The notes: generated from the letters alone by a model not told the origin. DNA of 64,000 bases from Microbacterium sp. B35-30 (GCF_010634855.1 NZ_MWLQ01000028.1:1-64000); one strand, 5' to 3'. Shown: positions 44,660 through 54,253, counted from the first letter of the stretch. Program-made: numbers and translations.

Positions 44660-46321
44660 ATGAGGCTCAGGACCCCCCTCCTCGCCATCGGCCTCGCCGC
44701 AGCGATCGCGCTGACTGGCTGTGCCGGCGGCGGCGGAGACGACACGGCCGACCCCGAAGGCGGGGCATCCCTCACCATCGCCAAGCCTGACGGCCCGATC
44801 ACCACCGAGGGCAACAACCCCTGGGTGGGCGACTCGTCGGCGCTGAAGCTCGGCTACGCGAACGCCATCTTCGAGCCCCTCGGCATCGTCAACCTCGTCG
44901 ACCCCACGGCCGACGTGGTGCCGTGGCTCGCCTCGGAGATCAGCTGGTCGGAGGACTACAAGTCCGTGCAGCTGACCGCCCGCGAAGGCGTGAAGTGGAA
45001 CGACGGCGAGGACTTCACGGCTGACGACATCGCCTACACGTTCCAGCTGATCATGGACAACCCGGCGCTCGACATCACGGCGCTGGGGCTCACCGACGTC
45101 GCCGTCGACGGCGACACCGTCACCCTGTCGTTCGAGAACCCGATGTTCATCAAGCAGGACAAGGTGCTGCACATCCGCATCGTCCCGCAGCACGTCTGGG
45201 AGGAGGTCGACGACCCGACCACCTTCACGAACGAGGAGCCCGTCGGCACGGGTCCGTACACCCTCAGCAGCTTCAGCACCCAGGCCGTCGAGCTCACCGC
45301 ACGCGAGGACTACTGGGGCGGCGAACTGGCCGTGCCGACGCTCTACTACGTGTCGTACGCCGACAACACCGCGCTGACGACAGCCCTCGCCAGCGGCGAC
45401 GCCGACTGGGCGCAGGCGTTCATCCCGAACGTGCAGTCCGCCTACCTCGACAAGGACCCCGACCACAACGTCTACTGGGCAGCGGCGGGCCTGGGCATCG
45501 ACACGATGTTCGTCAACACCACGACCAAGCCGTTCGACGACGTGGCCTTCCGCAAGGCCGTCAACATGGTCCTCGACCGCGCGAAGCACCAGGAGATCGC
45601 CCGCGAGGGCGGCGTACCCGAACTCACATCGGTCACGGGGCTCCCGACCCCGGCCGGCGACGCCTACATCGCCGACGAGTTCGCGGGCCAGGAGTACGCG
45701 GTCGACGTCGAGGGCGCCAAGGCGGTGCTCGAGGAGGCCGGCTACACCTGGGACGGCGACGCGCTCGTCGACCCCGACGGCGAAGCGGTGACGTTCACGC
45801 TGTCGGTGCCGCAGGGCTGGAACGACTACGTCACCGGCATCAGCCTCATCTCGGACTCCGTCAAGGAGCTCGGCGTCGAAGCCGCGGTGGACACGCCCGA
45901 CTCCGACTCGTGGTGGGAGGCCAAGGGCACCGGCGACTTCCAGGCGATCCTGCACTGGACCGACTCGGGCGCGACGCCCTACGACCTGTACAGCGACCAG
46001 ATGGACGGCCGGTTCCTGAAGCCCCTCGGCGAGACGGCCGACTTCAACTTCGGCCGCTTCGACAGCCCGGAAGCGACGGCCGCGCTCGCGGAGTACGCGA
46101 GCACGACCGACGACGCGTCGCGCCAAGCCGCGCTCGAGGAAGTGCAGCAGATCTTCGTCGATCAGGTGCCGGCGATGCCGATCGGCACGCGTCCGTTCCT
46201 CAGCCAGTACAACACCCGCAGCTTCGTCGGCTGGCCCGGAGAGGACGACCCATACGTCCCCGCCGACCCGACGCAGCCCACCGCGGTGTACATCCTCACC
46301 AAGCTCCAGCCCGCGGACTGA
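44660..46321 (+). CDS. ABC transporter substrate-binding lipoprotein (SBP_bac_5 family)
   Basis: The 553-residue product has a lipoprotein signal with lipobox LTGC (C21), so it is anchored outside the membrane. The mature part is a cluster-C (peptide/nickel/oligosaccharide) binding protein: LTAREGVKWNDGEDFTADDI, GTGPYTLSSF, FRKAVNMVLDR and DLYSDQMDGRFL. This family binds peptides, but several members bind cello-, xylo- or manno-oligosaccharides; the GH3 gene in the same operon favours a beta-glycoside here. GAAGGAG precedes the ATG. An attenuator-like hairpin follows. Confidence 0.9.
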   Translation: MRLRTPLLAIGLAAAIALTGCAGGGGDDTADPEGGASLTIAKPDGPITTEGNNPWVGDSSALKLGYANAIFEPLGIVNLVDPTADVVPWLASEISWSEDYKSVQLTAREGVKWNDGEDFTADDIAYTFQLIMDNPALDITALGLTDVAVDGDTVTLSFENPMFIKQDKVLHIRIVPQHVWEEVDDPTTFTNEEPVGTGPYTLSSFSTQAVELTAREDYWGGELAVPTLYYVSYADNTALTTALASGDADWAQAFIPNVQSAYLDKDPDHNVYWAAAGLGIDTMFVNTTTKPFDDVAFRKAVNMVLDRAKHQEIAREGGVPELTSVTGLPTPAGDAYIADEFAGQEYAVDVEGAKAVLEEAGYTWDGDALVDPDGEAVTFTLSVPQGWNDYVTGISLISDSVKELGVEAAVDTPDSDSWWEAKGTGDFQAILHWTDSGATPYDLYSDQMDGRFLKPLGETADFNFGRFDSPEATAALAEYASTTDDASRQAALEEVQQIFVDQVPAMPIGTRPFLSQYNTRSFVGWPGEDDPYVPADPTQPTAVYILTKLQPAD

Positions 46322-46332
46322 GAGCGACGGCG

Positions 46333-46365
46333 GCAGGGGCTGGGCCCGACCGGCCCAGCCCCTGC
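46333..46365 (+). terminator. Intra-operon hairpin after the binding-protein gene
   Basis: GCAGGGGCTGGGCC / GGCCCAGCCCCTGC, a perfect 14-bp stem with a 5-base loop, begins 12 bases after the stop. There is no U-run, so it may be a partial terminator or 3' stabiliser that keeps the binding-protein mRNA in excess over the ATPase/permease genes 124 bases further on. Confidence 0.6.
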
Positions 46366-46488
46366 ACGCGTCTCCTCCACCCATCCGCGTCGTCACGCGG
46401 CAGCGCCCCACGGCGCCGCCTCACACCCGCACCGCCGCCTGACGCGCCACTCCCCCGAAACCACACGAACCGCGAGCACGATCGAGAT

Positions 46489-47403
46489 ATGACCGAAGAC
46501 GTTCTGCTGACGATCTCCGACTTCAGCGTCACCTACGACGTCGACCCGCCTGTCGAGGCGGTGCGCGACGTGTCGCTGGAACTGAAGCGCGGCGAGATCC
46601 TGGGCCTGGCCGGCGAATCCGGCTCGGGCAAGACCACCCTGGCCTACGGCATCCAGCGCCTCCTGAAGCCCCCGGCCGTCATCACCGGCGGCAGCGCGGT
46701 GTTCCACGATGCCACCGGGGAGGTGATCGACATCGGCGCGCTGAGCGACGACGAGATGCGCCGGTTCCGCTGGGACAAGGCCTCGATGGTGTTCCAGGGC
46801 GCGATGAACGCCCTGAACCCCGTCATCAACATCGGCCGCCAGCTCGGCGACGTGTTCACGACGCACCGCCCCGAGTTGTCACGCAGCGAGCGCACCCGCG
46901 CGTGCGGCGACCTGCTCGACCTCGTCGGCGTCGGCCGCGACCGTCTCAGGTCGTTCCCGCACGAGCTGTCGGGCGGCATGCGCCAGCGCGTCATGATCGC
47001 GATGGCGCTCGCCCTCCACCCCCAGCTGATGATCATGGACGAGCCGACGACCGCGCTCGACGTGCTGGTGCAGCGCGAGATCCTCGCCCAGATCTCGGAG
47101 CTGCGCCGCGAGTTCGGCTTCTCGGTCGTCTTCATCACCCACGACCTCCCGCTGCTCCTGGAGATCTCCGACCGCATCGCCGTGATGCGCGAGGGCCGCA
47201 TCGTCGAGCTGGACACCGCCGAGAACATCTACCGGAACCCGCAGCACGAGTACACGCGGCGGCTGCTGTCGTCGTTCCCGAGCCTCACCGGCGACCGCGG
47301 GGACTTCGTGCGCGGCACCGACGCGGGGCGCAGCGAGCGGGAGGCCGCGACCTCGGCCGCAGGGACCGCAGGAGCCGACACCGCCATGGAGGTGACCGCA
47401 TGA
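46489..47403 (+). CDS. ABC transporter ATP-binding protein (DppD/OppD type)
   Basis: A 304-residue ATPase: Walker A GESGSGKTT, Q-loop MVFQGAMNALNP, signature ELSGGMRQRV, Walker B LMIMDEPTTALD, H-loop THD. The NALNP Q-loop and the C-terminal NPQHEYTRRLLSSFPS (OppD/F extension) place it in the oligopeptide/oligosaccharide importer group. The tail beyond residue 280 is Ala/Thr-rich and probably disordered. It overlaps the next ATPase gene by 4 bases. Confidence 0.92.
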   Translation: MTEDVLLTISDFSVTYDVDPPVEAVRDVSLELKRGEILGLAGESGSGKTTLAYGIQRLLKPPAVITGGSAVFHDATGEVIDIGALSDDEMRRFRWDKASMVFQGAMNALNPVINIGRQLGDVFTTHRPELSRSERTRACGDLLDLVGVGRDRLRSFPHELSGGMRQRVMIAMALALHPQLMIMDEPTTALDVLVQREILAQISELRREFGFSVVFITHDLPLLLEISDRIAVMREGRIVELDTAENIYRNPQHEYTRRLLSSFPSLTGDRGDFVRGTDAGRSEREAATSAAGTAGADTAMEVTA

Positions 47404-48224
47404 CGACCCTCGAATTCCGCCACGTGACCAAGCGCTACCGCGTGCGCGGCGCGGGCAAGATGCTGGCGCTCGACGACGTGAGCTTCACGCTCACGAGCGG
47501 ACGCACGATCGCCCTCGTCGGCCAGTCGGGCAGCGGCAAGTCGACGATCGCGAAGATCATCACGCAGCTCGAGCGCCAGACCTCGGGCGACGTGCTCCTC
47601 GACGACTCCCCCATCCCCCGCAGCGGCCGCGGCCTGCGCCGCTACCGGCAGCAGGTGCGTATGGTGTTCCAGGACCCGTTCGCCTCGCTGAACCCGTACC
47701 ACACCATCCGGCACCACATCGAGCGCCCGCTGCGCCTCGACAGGGTCGTCCCACCCGACGAGGTCGAGCACGAGGTGCGCCGGCTTCTCGAACGCGTGCG
47801 ACTGGATGCCGACAGCACCATCGACCGGCGGCCGCACGAGCTGTCGGGCGGCCAGCGTCAGCGGGTCGCCATCGCGCGCGCCCTCGCGTCGCGGCCGAGC
47901 CTGCTCATCGCCGACGAGCCGGTCTCGATGCTCGACGTCTCGATCCGCCTGGGCGTGCTGAACCTGCTCGCCGACCTGCAGCGCGAGTCGAACCTCGGCG
48001 TGCTCTACATCACGCACGACCTGGCGACCGCCCGCCACTTCAGCGACGAGATCATGGTGCTCAACCGCGGCAAGGTCGTCGAGCGCGGCCCCGCCGACGA
48101 GGTCATCCTCAACCCGCAGGACGACTACACCCGCGCACTGCGCAACGCCTCACCCGACCCCGACCGCCACTTCGCGCGCCCCGCCACCCCCGACACCCCC
48201 GACACCGAAGGAGTCCCCGCATGA
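47400..48224 (+). CDS. ABC transporter ATP-binding protein (DppF/OppF type)
   Basis: The 274-residue second ATPase pairs with the preceding one: Walker A GQSGSGKST, Q-loop VFQDPFASLNP, signature ELSGGQRQRV, Walker B LLIADEPVSMLD, H-loop THD. The oligopeptide-family tail NPQDDYTRALRNASPD is present. ATGA overlaps join it to the genes on both sides, so the importer proteins are probably made in step. Confidence 0.92.
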   Translation: MTTLEFRHVTKRYRVRGAGKMLALDDVSFTLTSGRTIALVGQSGSGKSTIAKIITQLERQTSGDVLLDDSPIPRSGRGLRRYRQQVRMVFQDPFASLNPYHTIRHHIERPLRLDRVVPPDEVEHEVRRLLERVRLDADSTIDRRPHELSGGQRQRVAIARALASRPSLLIADEPVSMLDVSIRLGVLNLLADLQRESNLGVLYITHDLATARHFSDEIMVLNRGKVVERGPADEVILNPQDDYTRALRNASPDPDRHFARPATPDTPDTEGVPA

Positions 48225-49201
48225 GGTTCGCGCTGCGGAAGACCCTCTTCTACCTGTTCACGGCATGGGCCGCAATCACGATCAACTTCCTCATCCCGCG
48301 CATGATGAAGGGCGATCCGGTCTCGGCCTATCTGGCGAAGAACCAGGGCAAGATCAGCCCCGAGGCGGCCTCCGCCCTGCGCACCCTCTTCGGCCTCGAC
48401 ACCGAGAAGAGCCTCTGGGAGCAGTACATCGACTACTGGCAGCTGCTGTTCTCCGGTGACCTCGGCCGCTCGTTCTCGCACGGCCTCGCCCCCGTGACCG
48501 ACGTGATCGGCACGGCGCTGCCGTGGACCGTCGGGCTCGTCGGCATCGCCACGATCGTGTCGTTCATCCTGGGCACGGCCGTCGGTGCGGTGATCGGCTG
48601 GCGACGCGGACGGGGATCGGATGCCGTCATCCCGGTCGCCACGTTCTTCTCCACGGTTCCCTACTTCTGGATGGGCCTGATCGCGATCGCGGTGTTCTCG
48701 TCGGCACTCGGCTGGTTCCCGGCATCCCACGCGTACGGGAAGGGAACGCGGCCCGGCTTGAATCCCGAGTTCATGGGAGAGGTGCTGTATCACGGCGCGC
48801 TCCCCGCGATCACGATCGTCATCGCGTCGCTGGGCGGCTGGATCCTCGGCATGCGCAACATGATGGTCACCGTCCTCGACGAGGACTACATCACCGTCGC
48901 CCAGGCGAAGGGCCTCTCGGACCGCCGCGTCGTCACGACCTACGCCGCCCGCAATGCGATGCTGCCGCAGCTGTCGAGCTTCGCACTCGCGCTCGGCTTC
49001 ATCGTCGGCGGCACGCTCGTCATGGAGCTGGTGTTCTCATACCCCGGCATCGGCAAGCTGCTGCTCGATGCGACCAATGCCAAGGACTACCCGCTCATGC
49101 AGGGGGTCTTCCTCGTGATCACGCTCGCCGTGCTCGTGACCAACATCCTCGCCGACATCGCGTACGTCATCCTCGACCCGCGCGCCCGCCAGGAGGCCTG
49201 A
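48221..49201 (+). CDS. ABC transporter permease (DppB type)
   Basis: A 326-residue membrane protein with about six helices. FLIPRMMKGDPVSAYLAK is the usual first loop of DppB-type subunits, and the cytoplasmic coupling segment AQAKGLSDRRVVTTYAARNA is the EAA motif region. Its N terminus (LRKTLFYLFTAWAAITINFL) is the first helix. It overlaps the OppF-type gene by 4 bases and is followed after one base by the second permease. Confidence 0.92.
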   Translation: MRFALRKTLFYLFTAWAAITINFLIPRMMKGDPVSAYLAKNQGKISPEAASALRTLFGLDTEKSLWEQYIDYWQLLFSGDLGRSFSHGLAPVTDVIGTALPWTVGLVGIATIVSFILGTAVGAVIGWRRGRGSDAVIPVATFFSTVPYFWMGLIAIAVFSSALGWFPASHAYGKGTRPGLNPEFMGEVLYHGALPAITIVIASLGGWILGMRNMMVTVLDEDYITVAQAKGLSDRRVVTTYAARNAMLPQLSSFALALGFIVGGTLVMELVFSYPGIGKLLLDATNAKDYPLMQGVFLVITLAVLVTNILADIAYVILDPRARQEA

Positions 49202-49202
49202 C

Positions 49203-50372
49203 ATGACCGTTCCCACCACGACGGCACTGGATGCCGAGACCCCCGGCACGGCCGTCGCACCGGCGCCCCCGCAGACCCCTGCCACTCCGTCGACGCTCGC
49301 GCGCATCGGCTCGTCGTTCGCGATGTTCCGCAACCGCAAGTCGCTGACCGGGCTGGCGATCCTCGGGTTCTTCGTGCTGATCGCCGTGTTCGGCGACCTC
49401 ATCGCGCCCTACGGTCCGCTCGACAAGGACTACACGGCGCTCAAGCAGCCGCCGTCGTGGCAGCACCTCCTCGGCACCAGCCACATGGGCGAGGACATCT
49501 TCAGCCAGATCATCTACGGCACGCGCGGTGTGCTCGTCGTCGGTCTGCTGTCGGGCGTGCTCGCCACGGCGATCGCGGTGGCGATCGGCGTGACAGCGGG
49601 CATCGTCACGGGCTGGAAGAGCGAGTCGCTGTCGGCGCTCACGAACGTCTTCCTGGTGCTGCCGGGCCTGCCGCTGATGATCATCATCGCGTCGCAGTTC
49701 GAAGACCCCAGCCTGCTGCTCATCGCCGCGGTGCTGGCGCTGACCGGATGGGCATGGGGTGCGCGCGTGCTGCGCGCGCAGACGATGTCGCTGCGCAACC
49801 GCGACTTCGTCCAGGCCGCGCGCGCCAACGGCGAGCCGCTCGGGCGCATCATCACGGTCGAGATGCTGCCGAACCTCATGGCGATCATCGCGTCGAGCTT
49901 CGTCGGCACGGTGACCGCGGCGGTGCTCGGGCTCACGACGCTCGCCTTCATCGGCGTCATCCCGATCACCAACCTCAACTGGGGCACGATCCTGTTCTGG
50001 GCGCAGCAGAACGGCGCGTTCCCGGACTACTGGTGGTGGTACGTCCCGGCCGGACTCTGCATCGCCCTGCTCGGCATGGCGCTGTCGCTCGTCAACTTCG
50101 GCATCGACGAGTACGTCAACCCGCGCCTGCGCTCGGCCGGCGAGCGCTCGAGGGCGCTGCGCAAGAAGGGGATGAAGGCGACCGCCGCCGTCACCGCGGT
50201 CCGGACGGGCCCGGAGACACCCGCACCGGGATCGGCGGCAGCATCCGTCGCAGCGACATCCCCGGCAGCGTCCGCGGCACCCGCAGAGACATCACCCGCG
50301 GCGCCTGCCCCCGCACCTCGCGAGGCGCTCGACGACGCGTCCTCCGCACCGGCTCGACAGGAGACCCCGTGA
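49203..50372 (+). CDS. ABC transporter permease (DppC type) with extended tail
   Basis: A 389-residue protein: an N-terminal OppC-like segment (NRKSLTGLAILGFFVLIAVF), the transmembrane core with LGTSHMGEDIFSQIIYGTRG, and the EAA-type loop QAARANGEPLGRIITVEMLP. Residues from about 325 on are an Ala/Pro/Thr-rich cytoplasmic tail longer than usual for the family, of unknown use. The stop overlaps the GH3 start by 4 bases (GTGA). Confidence 0.92.
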   Translation: MTVPTTTALDAETPGTAVAPAPPQTPATPSTLARIGSSFAMFRNRKSLTGLAILGFFVLIAVFGDLIAPYGPLDKDYTALKQPPSWQHLLGTSHMGEDIFSQIIYGTRGVLVVGLLSGVLATAIAVAIGVTAGIVTGWKSESLSALTNVFLVLPGLPLMIIIASQFEDPSLLLIAAVLALTGWAWGARVLRAQTMSLRNRDFVQAARANGEPLGRIITVEMLPNLMAIIASSFVGTVTAAVLGLTTLAFIGVIPITNLNWGTILFWAQQNGAFPDYWWWYVPAGLCIALLGMALSLVNFGIDEYVNPRLRSAGERSRALRKKGMKATAAVTAVRTGPETPAPGSAAASVAATSPAASAAPAETSPAAPAPAPREALDDASSAPARQETP

Positions 50373-52834
50373 CCGACGCCCCCCGCCCCCCGGAACGGCG
50401 CGACTCCCACGACGGGCACCGCCCGGCCTACCGCGACGCCGCGCTGCCGGTCGCCGACCGCATCGCCGACCTCCTCGGCCGCATGACGGTCGAGGAGAAG
50501 ATCGGCCAGATGCTGCAGCTCGACGCGCGCGAGGATCTCGAAGACCAGGTGGTGCGCATGCACGCCGGCTCGATCCTGCATGCCTCGCCCGAGAAGGTGC
50601 TGCGCGCCCGTGAGCTGACGCTCGGGACCCGGCTGCAGATCCCGCTCCTCGTCGCCGAGGACTGCATCCACGGCCACTCCTTCTGGGACGGGGCGACGAT
50701 CTACCCGACCCAACTGGGCCTGGCGGCATCGTGGGACGCCGGTCTCGCCGAGCGGGTCGCACGCGCCACCGCCGTCGAGGTCTCGGCCACCGGCATCCAC
50801 TGGACGTTCTCGCCCGTGCTGTGCATCGCGCGGGACCTGCGCTGGGGCCGTGTCGACGAGACGTTCGGCGAGGACCCGTTCCTCATCGGAGAGCTCGCGT
50901 CGGCGATGGTGCGCGGCTACCAGGGCGGCGGGCTCGACGACCCCACCGCGATCCTCGCGACGGCGAAGCACTTCGCCGGCTACTCCGAGACGCAGGGCGG
51001 CCGCGACGCGAGCGAGGCCGACATCTCGCAGCGCAAGCTGCGCTCCTGGTTCCTGCCGCCGTTCGAGAGGGTGGCGAAAGAAGGATGCCGCACCTTCATG
51101 CTCGGCTACCAGAGCATCGACGGCGTGCCGATCACGGTCAATGACTGGCTGCTGAACGACGTGCTGCGTGGCGAGTGGGGTTACACCGGCACCCTCATCA
51201 CCGACTGGGACAACGTCGGCCGCATGGTGTGGGAGCAGAAGGTGCAGCCCGACTACGCCCACGCCGCCGCTGCGGCGATGCTCGCCGGCAACGACATGAT
51301 CATGACGACGCCCGGGTTCTTCCAGGGCGCGCTCGACGCGCTCGCGCGGGGGCTCGTGACCGAGGAGGCCCTCGACCGGGCGGTGACGCGCATCCTGCTG
51401 CTCAAGTTCGAGTTCGGCCTCTTCGAAGACCCGCGACTCCCCGATCGCGAGCGCATCGCCGCGGTCGTCGGCTCACCCGAGCACACGGCGCTCAACCTTG
51501 AAGCCGCACGTCGGTCCCTCGTGCTGCTGCGCAACGACGGCACGCTGCCCCTCGGCGGCGGTCTCACCGCCGATGCGGCAGGACGGACGGATGCCGCAGC
51601 TGGGCCCACGCGCCCGGAGGCAGCCGCGGACGCGCCGGCGTTGACGGGAGGGGGCGCGGGGACCGGATCCCGCCGCATCGCCGTCGTCGGGCCCCTCGCC
51701 GACGACGCGCAGACGCAGCTCGGCGACTGGGCCGGATCGTCGGGCCAGGTGGACTGGATCCCCGACGGGCACCCGCGCGAGATGATCACAACAGTGCTCG
51801 ACGGGCTGCGCGCGCACGTCCCGGCGGACTGGGAGATCACCCACGCCCGGGGCGCAGACATCCTCGCCCTCGAGGAGGACCCCGCGGGCGCGTTCTTCCC
51901 GGACGGACAGCCGCGGCCGCAGGTCGTCGTTCCGAGCAGCGCCGACGCGGCGCTCATCGCGGAGGCGGTGGCGGCGGCCGAGGCCGCCGACTACGTGGTC
52001 GCCGTGGTCGGCGATCGCATCGAGCTGGTCGGCGAGGGACGTTCGACGGCGACACTCGAGCTCATCGGCGGGCAGGTCGCGCTGCTCGAGGCGCTGGCGG
52101 CGACCGGCACACCGCTGGTGGTGGTGCTGCTCGCCTCGAAGCCGCATGTGCTGCCGCAGGCGGTCACGGATGCCGCAGCACTGGTGTGGACCGCCAACCC
52201 CGGCATGCGCGGCGGCCAGGCCGTCGCCGAACTGCTGCTCGGACTCATCGAGCCGAGCGGCCGCCTGCCGATCTCGTTCGCGCGCCACGCCGGACAGCTG
52301 CCGATCTACTACAACCAGATCCGCGGCCAGCACGGCGACCGCTACGCCGACCTCACGCAGAGCCCGGCGTTCGCGTTCGGCGAGGGCCTGTCGTACACGA
52401 CCGTCGAGTACGCCGACCTCCGGGTGATCGATCCGGAACCGAGCCGCGACGGCACCGTGCGTGCGCTCGTCGAGCTTCGCAACACCGGTGACCGCCCTGC
52501 GCACGAGGTCGTGCAGGTGTACGTGCGCGACAGCGTGGCCACGGTCAGCTGGGCCGACAAGGAGCTCAAGGCGTACCGCCATGTCGATCTGCAGCCCGGC
52601 GAGACCGCAACGGTCGAGCTGTCGCTGCCGGTCGCCGATTGCACGATCGTGGATGCCGCGGGCCGGCGCATCGTCGAGGCCGGCGAGTTCGAGCTGCTGG
52701 TCGGCCCGTCATCCCGCGACGATGTGCTCCTCAGCGCGCGCTTCCGAGTGGCGGACGCGGCCGCGAGCTCGACGTCTCCGGGCGACGGGAGCGCCGCGGC
52801 CGCCTCGGACCATCAGGCCGTCGAGCGCCGCTGA
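50369..52834 (+). CDS. Glycoside hydrolase family 3 (beta-glucosidase-like)
   Basis: This 821-residue enzyme has the GH3 N-terminal barrel (MTVEEKIGQMLQLD; WTFSPVLCIARDLRWGR; TAKHFAGYSETQGGRD), with the nucleophile D279 in ITDWDNV, a second sandwich domain (RRSLVLLRNDGTLPL; VVVLLASKPHVLP) and a C-terminal fibronectin-III-like domain (ELRNTGDRPAHEVVQVYVRD). There is no signal peptide, so it acts in the cytosol on imported oligosaccharides. GTG 50369 overlaps the permease stop. Substrate specificity (beta-glucoside, xyloside or other) cannot be fixed from sequence. Confidence 0.92.
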   Translation: MTDAPRPPERRDSHDGHRPAYRDAALPVADRIADLLGRMTVEEKIGQMLQLDAREDLEDQVVRMHAGSILHASPEKVLRARELTLGTRLQIPLLVAEDCIHGHSFWDGATIYPTQLGLAASWDAGLAERVARATAVEVSATGIHWTFSPVLCIARDLRWGRVDETFGEDPFLIGELASAMVRGYQGGGLDDPTAILATAKHFAGYSETQGGRDASEADISQRKLRSWFLPPFERVAKEGCRTFMLGYQSIDGVPITVNDWLLNDVLRGEWGYTGTLITDWDNVGRMVWEQKVQPDYAHAAAAAMLAGNDMIMTTPGFFQGALDALARGLVTEEALDRAVTRILLLKFEFGLFEDPRLPDRERIAAVVGSPEHTALNLEAARRSLVLLRNDGTLPLGGGLTADAAGRTDAAAGPTRPEAAADAPALTGGGAGTGSRRIAVVGPLADDAQTQLGDWAGSSGQVDWIPDGHPREMITTVLDGLRAHVPADWEITHARGADILALEEDPAGAFFPDGQPRPQVVVPSSADAALIAEAVAAAEAADYVVAVVGDRIELVGEGRSTATLELIGGQVALLEALAATGTPLVVVLLASKPHVLPQAVTDAAALVWTANPGMRGGQAVAELLLGLIEPSGRLPISFARHAGQLPIYYNQIRGQHGDRYADLTQSPAFAFGEGLSYTTVEYADLRVIDPEPSRDGTVRALVELRNTGDRPAHEVVQVYVRDSVATVSWADKELKAYRHVDLQPGETATVELSLPVADCTIVDAAGRRIVEAGEFELLVGPSSRDDVLLSARFRVADAAASSTSPGDGSAAAASDHQAVERR

Positions 52835-52840
52835 CGGAAT

Positions 52841-52895
52841 CGCGAAAGGGTAGATCTCCGCCGTCGTGCGTGCGGCGGAGATCTACCCTTTCGCG
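52841..52895. terminator. 23-bp perfect-stem bidirectional terminator
   Basis: CGCGAAAGGGTAGATCTCCG plus CCG forms a perfect 23-bp inverted repeat with a 9-base loop, between the convergent GH3 and DUF3027 genes. In each direction the stem starts with a C/G clamp and an AAA/TTT track lies inside it rather than after it. Confidence 0.85.
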
Positions 52896-52917
52896 GGTCC
52901 TGCGGTGAGGCCTGGGC

Positions 52918-53886
52918 TCAGTCGCGATCGTCCTTGGGGTCGTCGTCCTCGTCGGAGTCGTCGTCGTACTCGTCCGAGTCGTCCTCGTCTTCGTCGAAGT
53001 TCTCGTCGAAGTCGTCCTCGTCGTCGTCAGCGCCGGCCTCGGCCAGCTCGTCGATGTCGACACCGTCGACGTCGCCGGCGTGGAGGATGGGCGACCCGTC
53101 GTCGTCGAAGTCCGACGCATCGAGGTCTTCGACGTCGTCGAGGTCCTCGTCGTCATCCGCGTCCTCGTCGAGGTCCTCGTCATCCTCGTCGTGGGCCGCC
53201 TCGGCCAGCGCCGCCTGCGCCGCGTGGTAGTCGGCGAGCCGTACGGCCCACGGCACCCAGTCCGGTGCGAGCAGCGCGCCGTCGCCGGGGAGCAGCTCGA
53301 CCTCCAGCACTGTCGGCTCGGCATCCTCGACGCGCGCGATGCTCACCGTCCAGAACCATCCGGGGTAGCCCGGGAGGCGGTTGGCGAACCGCAGCGAGAC
53401 CACACCGCCGGCTTCCACGCGGTAGTCCGCGGGCGCGCCGACCGTCGCCTCCGGCGTGATCTCGCGCAGCGCCGATAGGGCGAGGTCGTGAGCGGCCAGC
53501 AGCTGCGGGTCGGGGTCAGGGGCGGGCTCGGGCTCCGGCTCCGGGTCGGCTGCGAGGTCCTCGGCCGTGAGCTCGGGCGCCAGCTCGGGCTCGGGATCGG
53601 GCTCCGGCTCCGGGTCGGCTGCGAGGTCCTCGGCCGTGAGCTCGGGCGCCAGCTCGGGCTCGGGATCGGGCGCCACCTCGTCGACCGCGGGCTCGGGCGT
53701 GACCTCCTCCACCGCGGGCTCGGGCGTGACCTCCTCGACCGCGGGCTCGGGCTCTGCGACCGAGGCCTCGTCGGTGATGGCGGCCGCGGCATCCTTCACC
53801 GTCGACTCCTCCGAAAGCGCGCCGGAGTCGCCGTCCACCTCGGTGACGACGTCGGCAGGATCGGCGGGATCAGGCGTCGAGCTCAT
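52918..53886 (-). CDS. DUF3027-family acidic protein
   Basis: The 322-residue product has a conserved core at about residues 130-225 (AAHDLALSALREITPEATVG; RFANRLPGYPGWFWTVSIAR; LLAPDWVPWAVRLADYHAAQ) typical of DUF3027. It is flanked by an N-terminal Glu/Pro/Ala-rich repeat region and an extremely acidic Asp/Glu tail. The N-terminal part contains an exact-looking 69-bp (23-codon) tandem duplication. The start overlaps the end of the cold-shock gene by 17 bases, so the two are co-translated. Function is unknown. Confidence 0.85.
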   Translation of the reverse strand: MSSTPDPADPADVVTEVDGDSGALSEESTVKDAAAAITDEASVAEPEPAVEEVTPEPAVEEVTPEPAVDEVAPDPEPELAPELTAEDLAADPEPEPDPEPELAPELTAEDLAADPEPEPEPAPDPDPQLLAAHDLALSALREITPEATVGAPADYRVEAGGVVSLRFANRLPGYPGWFWTVSIARVEDAEPTVLEVELLPGDGALLAPDWVPWAVRLADYHAAQAALAEAAHDEDDEDLDEDADDDEDLDDVEDLDASDFDDDGSPILHAGDVDGVDIDELAEAGADDDEDDFDENFDEDEDDSDEYDDDSDEDDDPKDDRD

Positions 53887-54253
53887 CAGCCACCTTGCGC
53901 AGCACGGCGGCGACCTTCTTGCCGTGCGCGCCGCTCGGGTACCGGCCGTGGCGCAGATCGCCGCCGATGCCGTCGAGCAGCTTCACGAGGTCCTCGATGA
54001 TGATCGCCATGTCGTCGGCGGGCTTGCGGGAGCGCTTCGCGAGACTCACCGGCGCGTCGAGCACACGCACCGACAGTGCCTGCGGGCCGCGCTTGCCGTC
54101 GGCGATGCCGTACTCGAGCCGCGTGCCCGCCTTGGGCGCGGGCGTGCCGGGGGGCAGGGCCGTGGCGTGCAGGAAGACGTCCTGGCCGTCTTCGGAGGTG
54201 ATGAAGCCGAACCCCTTCTCCTCGTCGTAGAACCTGACCTTGCCGGTGGGCAT
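53870..54253 (-). CDS. Cold-shock domain protein with a C-terminal extension
   Basis: A 127-residue protein. Residues 1-65 are a cold-shock domain: MPTGKVRFYDEEKGFGFITS with the RNP1-like KGFGFI and RNP2-like DVFLHATAL. The extra 60 residues (SRKPADDMAIIIEDLVKLLD, ending ADELDA) are helical and typical of actinobacterial long CspA proteins. It should bind single-stranded RNA/DNA. GAGG precedes ATG 54253. The leader carries a hairpin at its very 5' end. Confidence 0.92.
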   Translation of the reverse strand: MPTGKVRFYDEEKGFGFITSEDGQDVFLHATALPPGTPAPKAGTRLEYGIADGKRGPQALSVRVLDAPVSLAKRSRKPADDMAIIIEDLVKLLDGIGGDLRHGRYPSGAHGKKVAAVLRKVADELDA

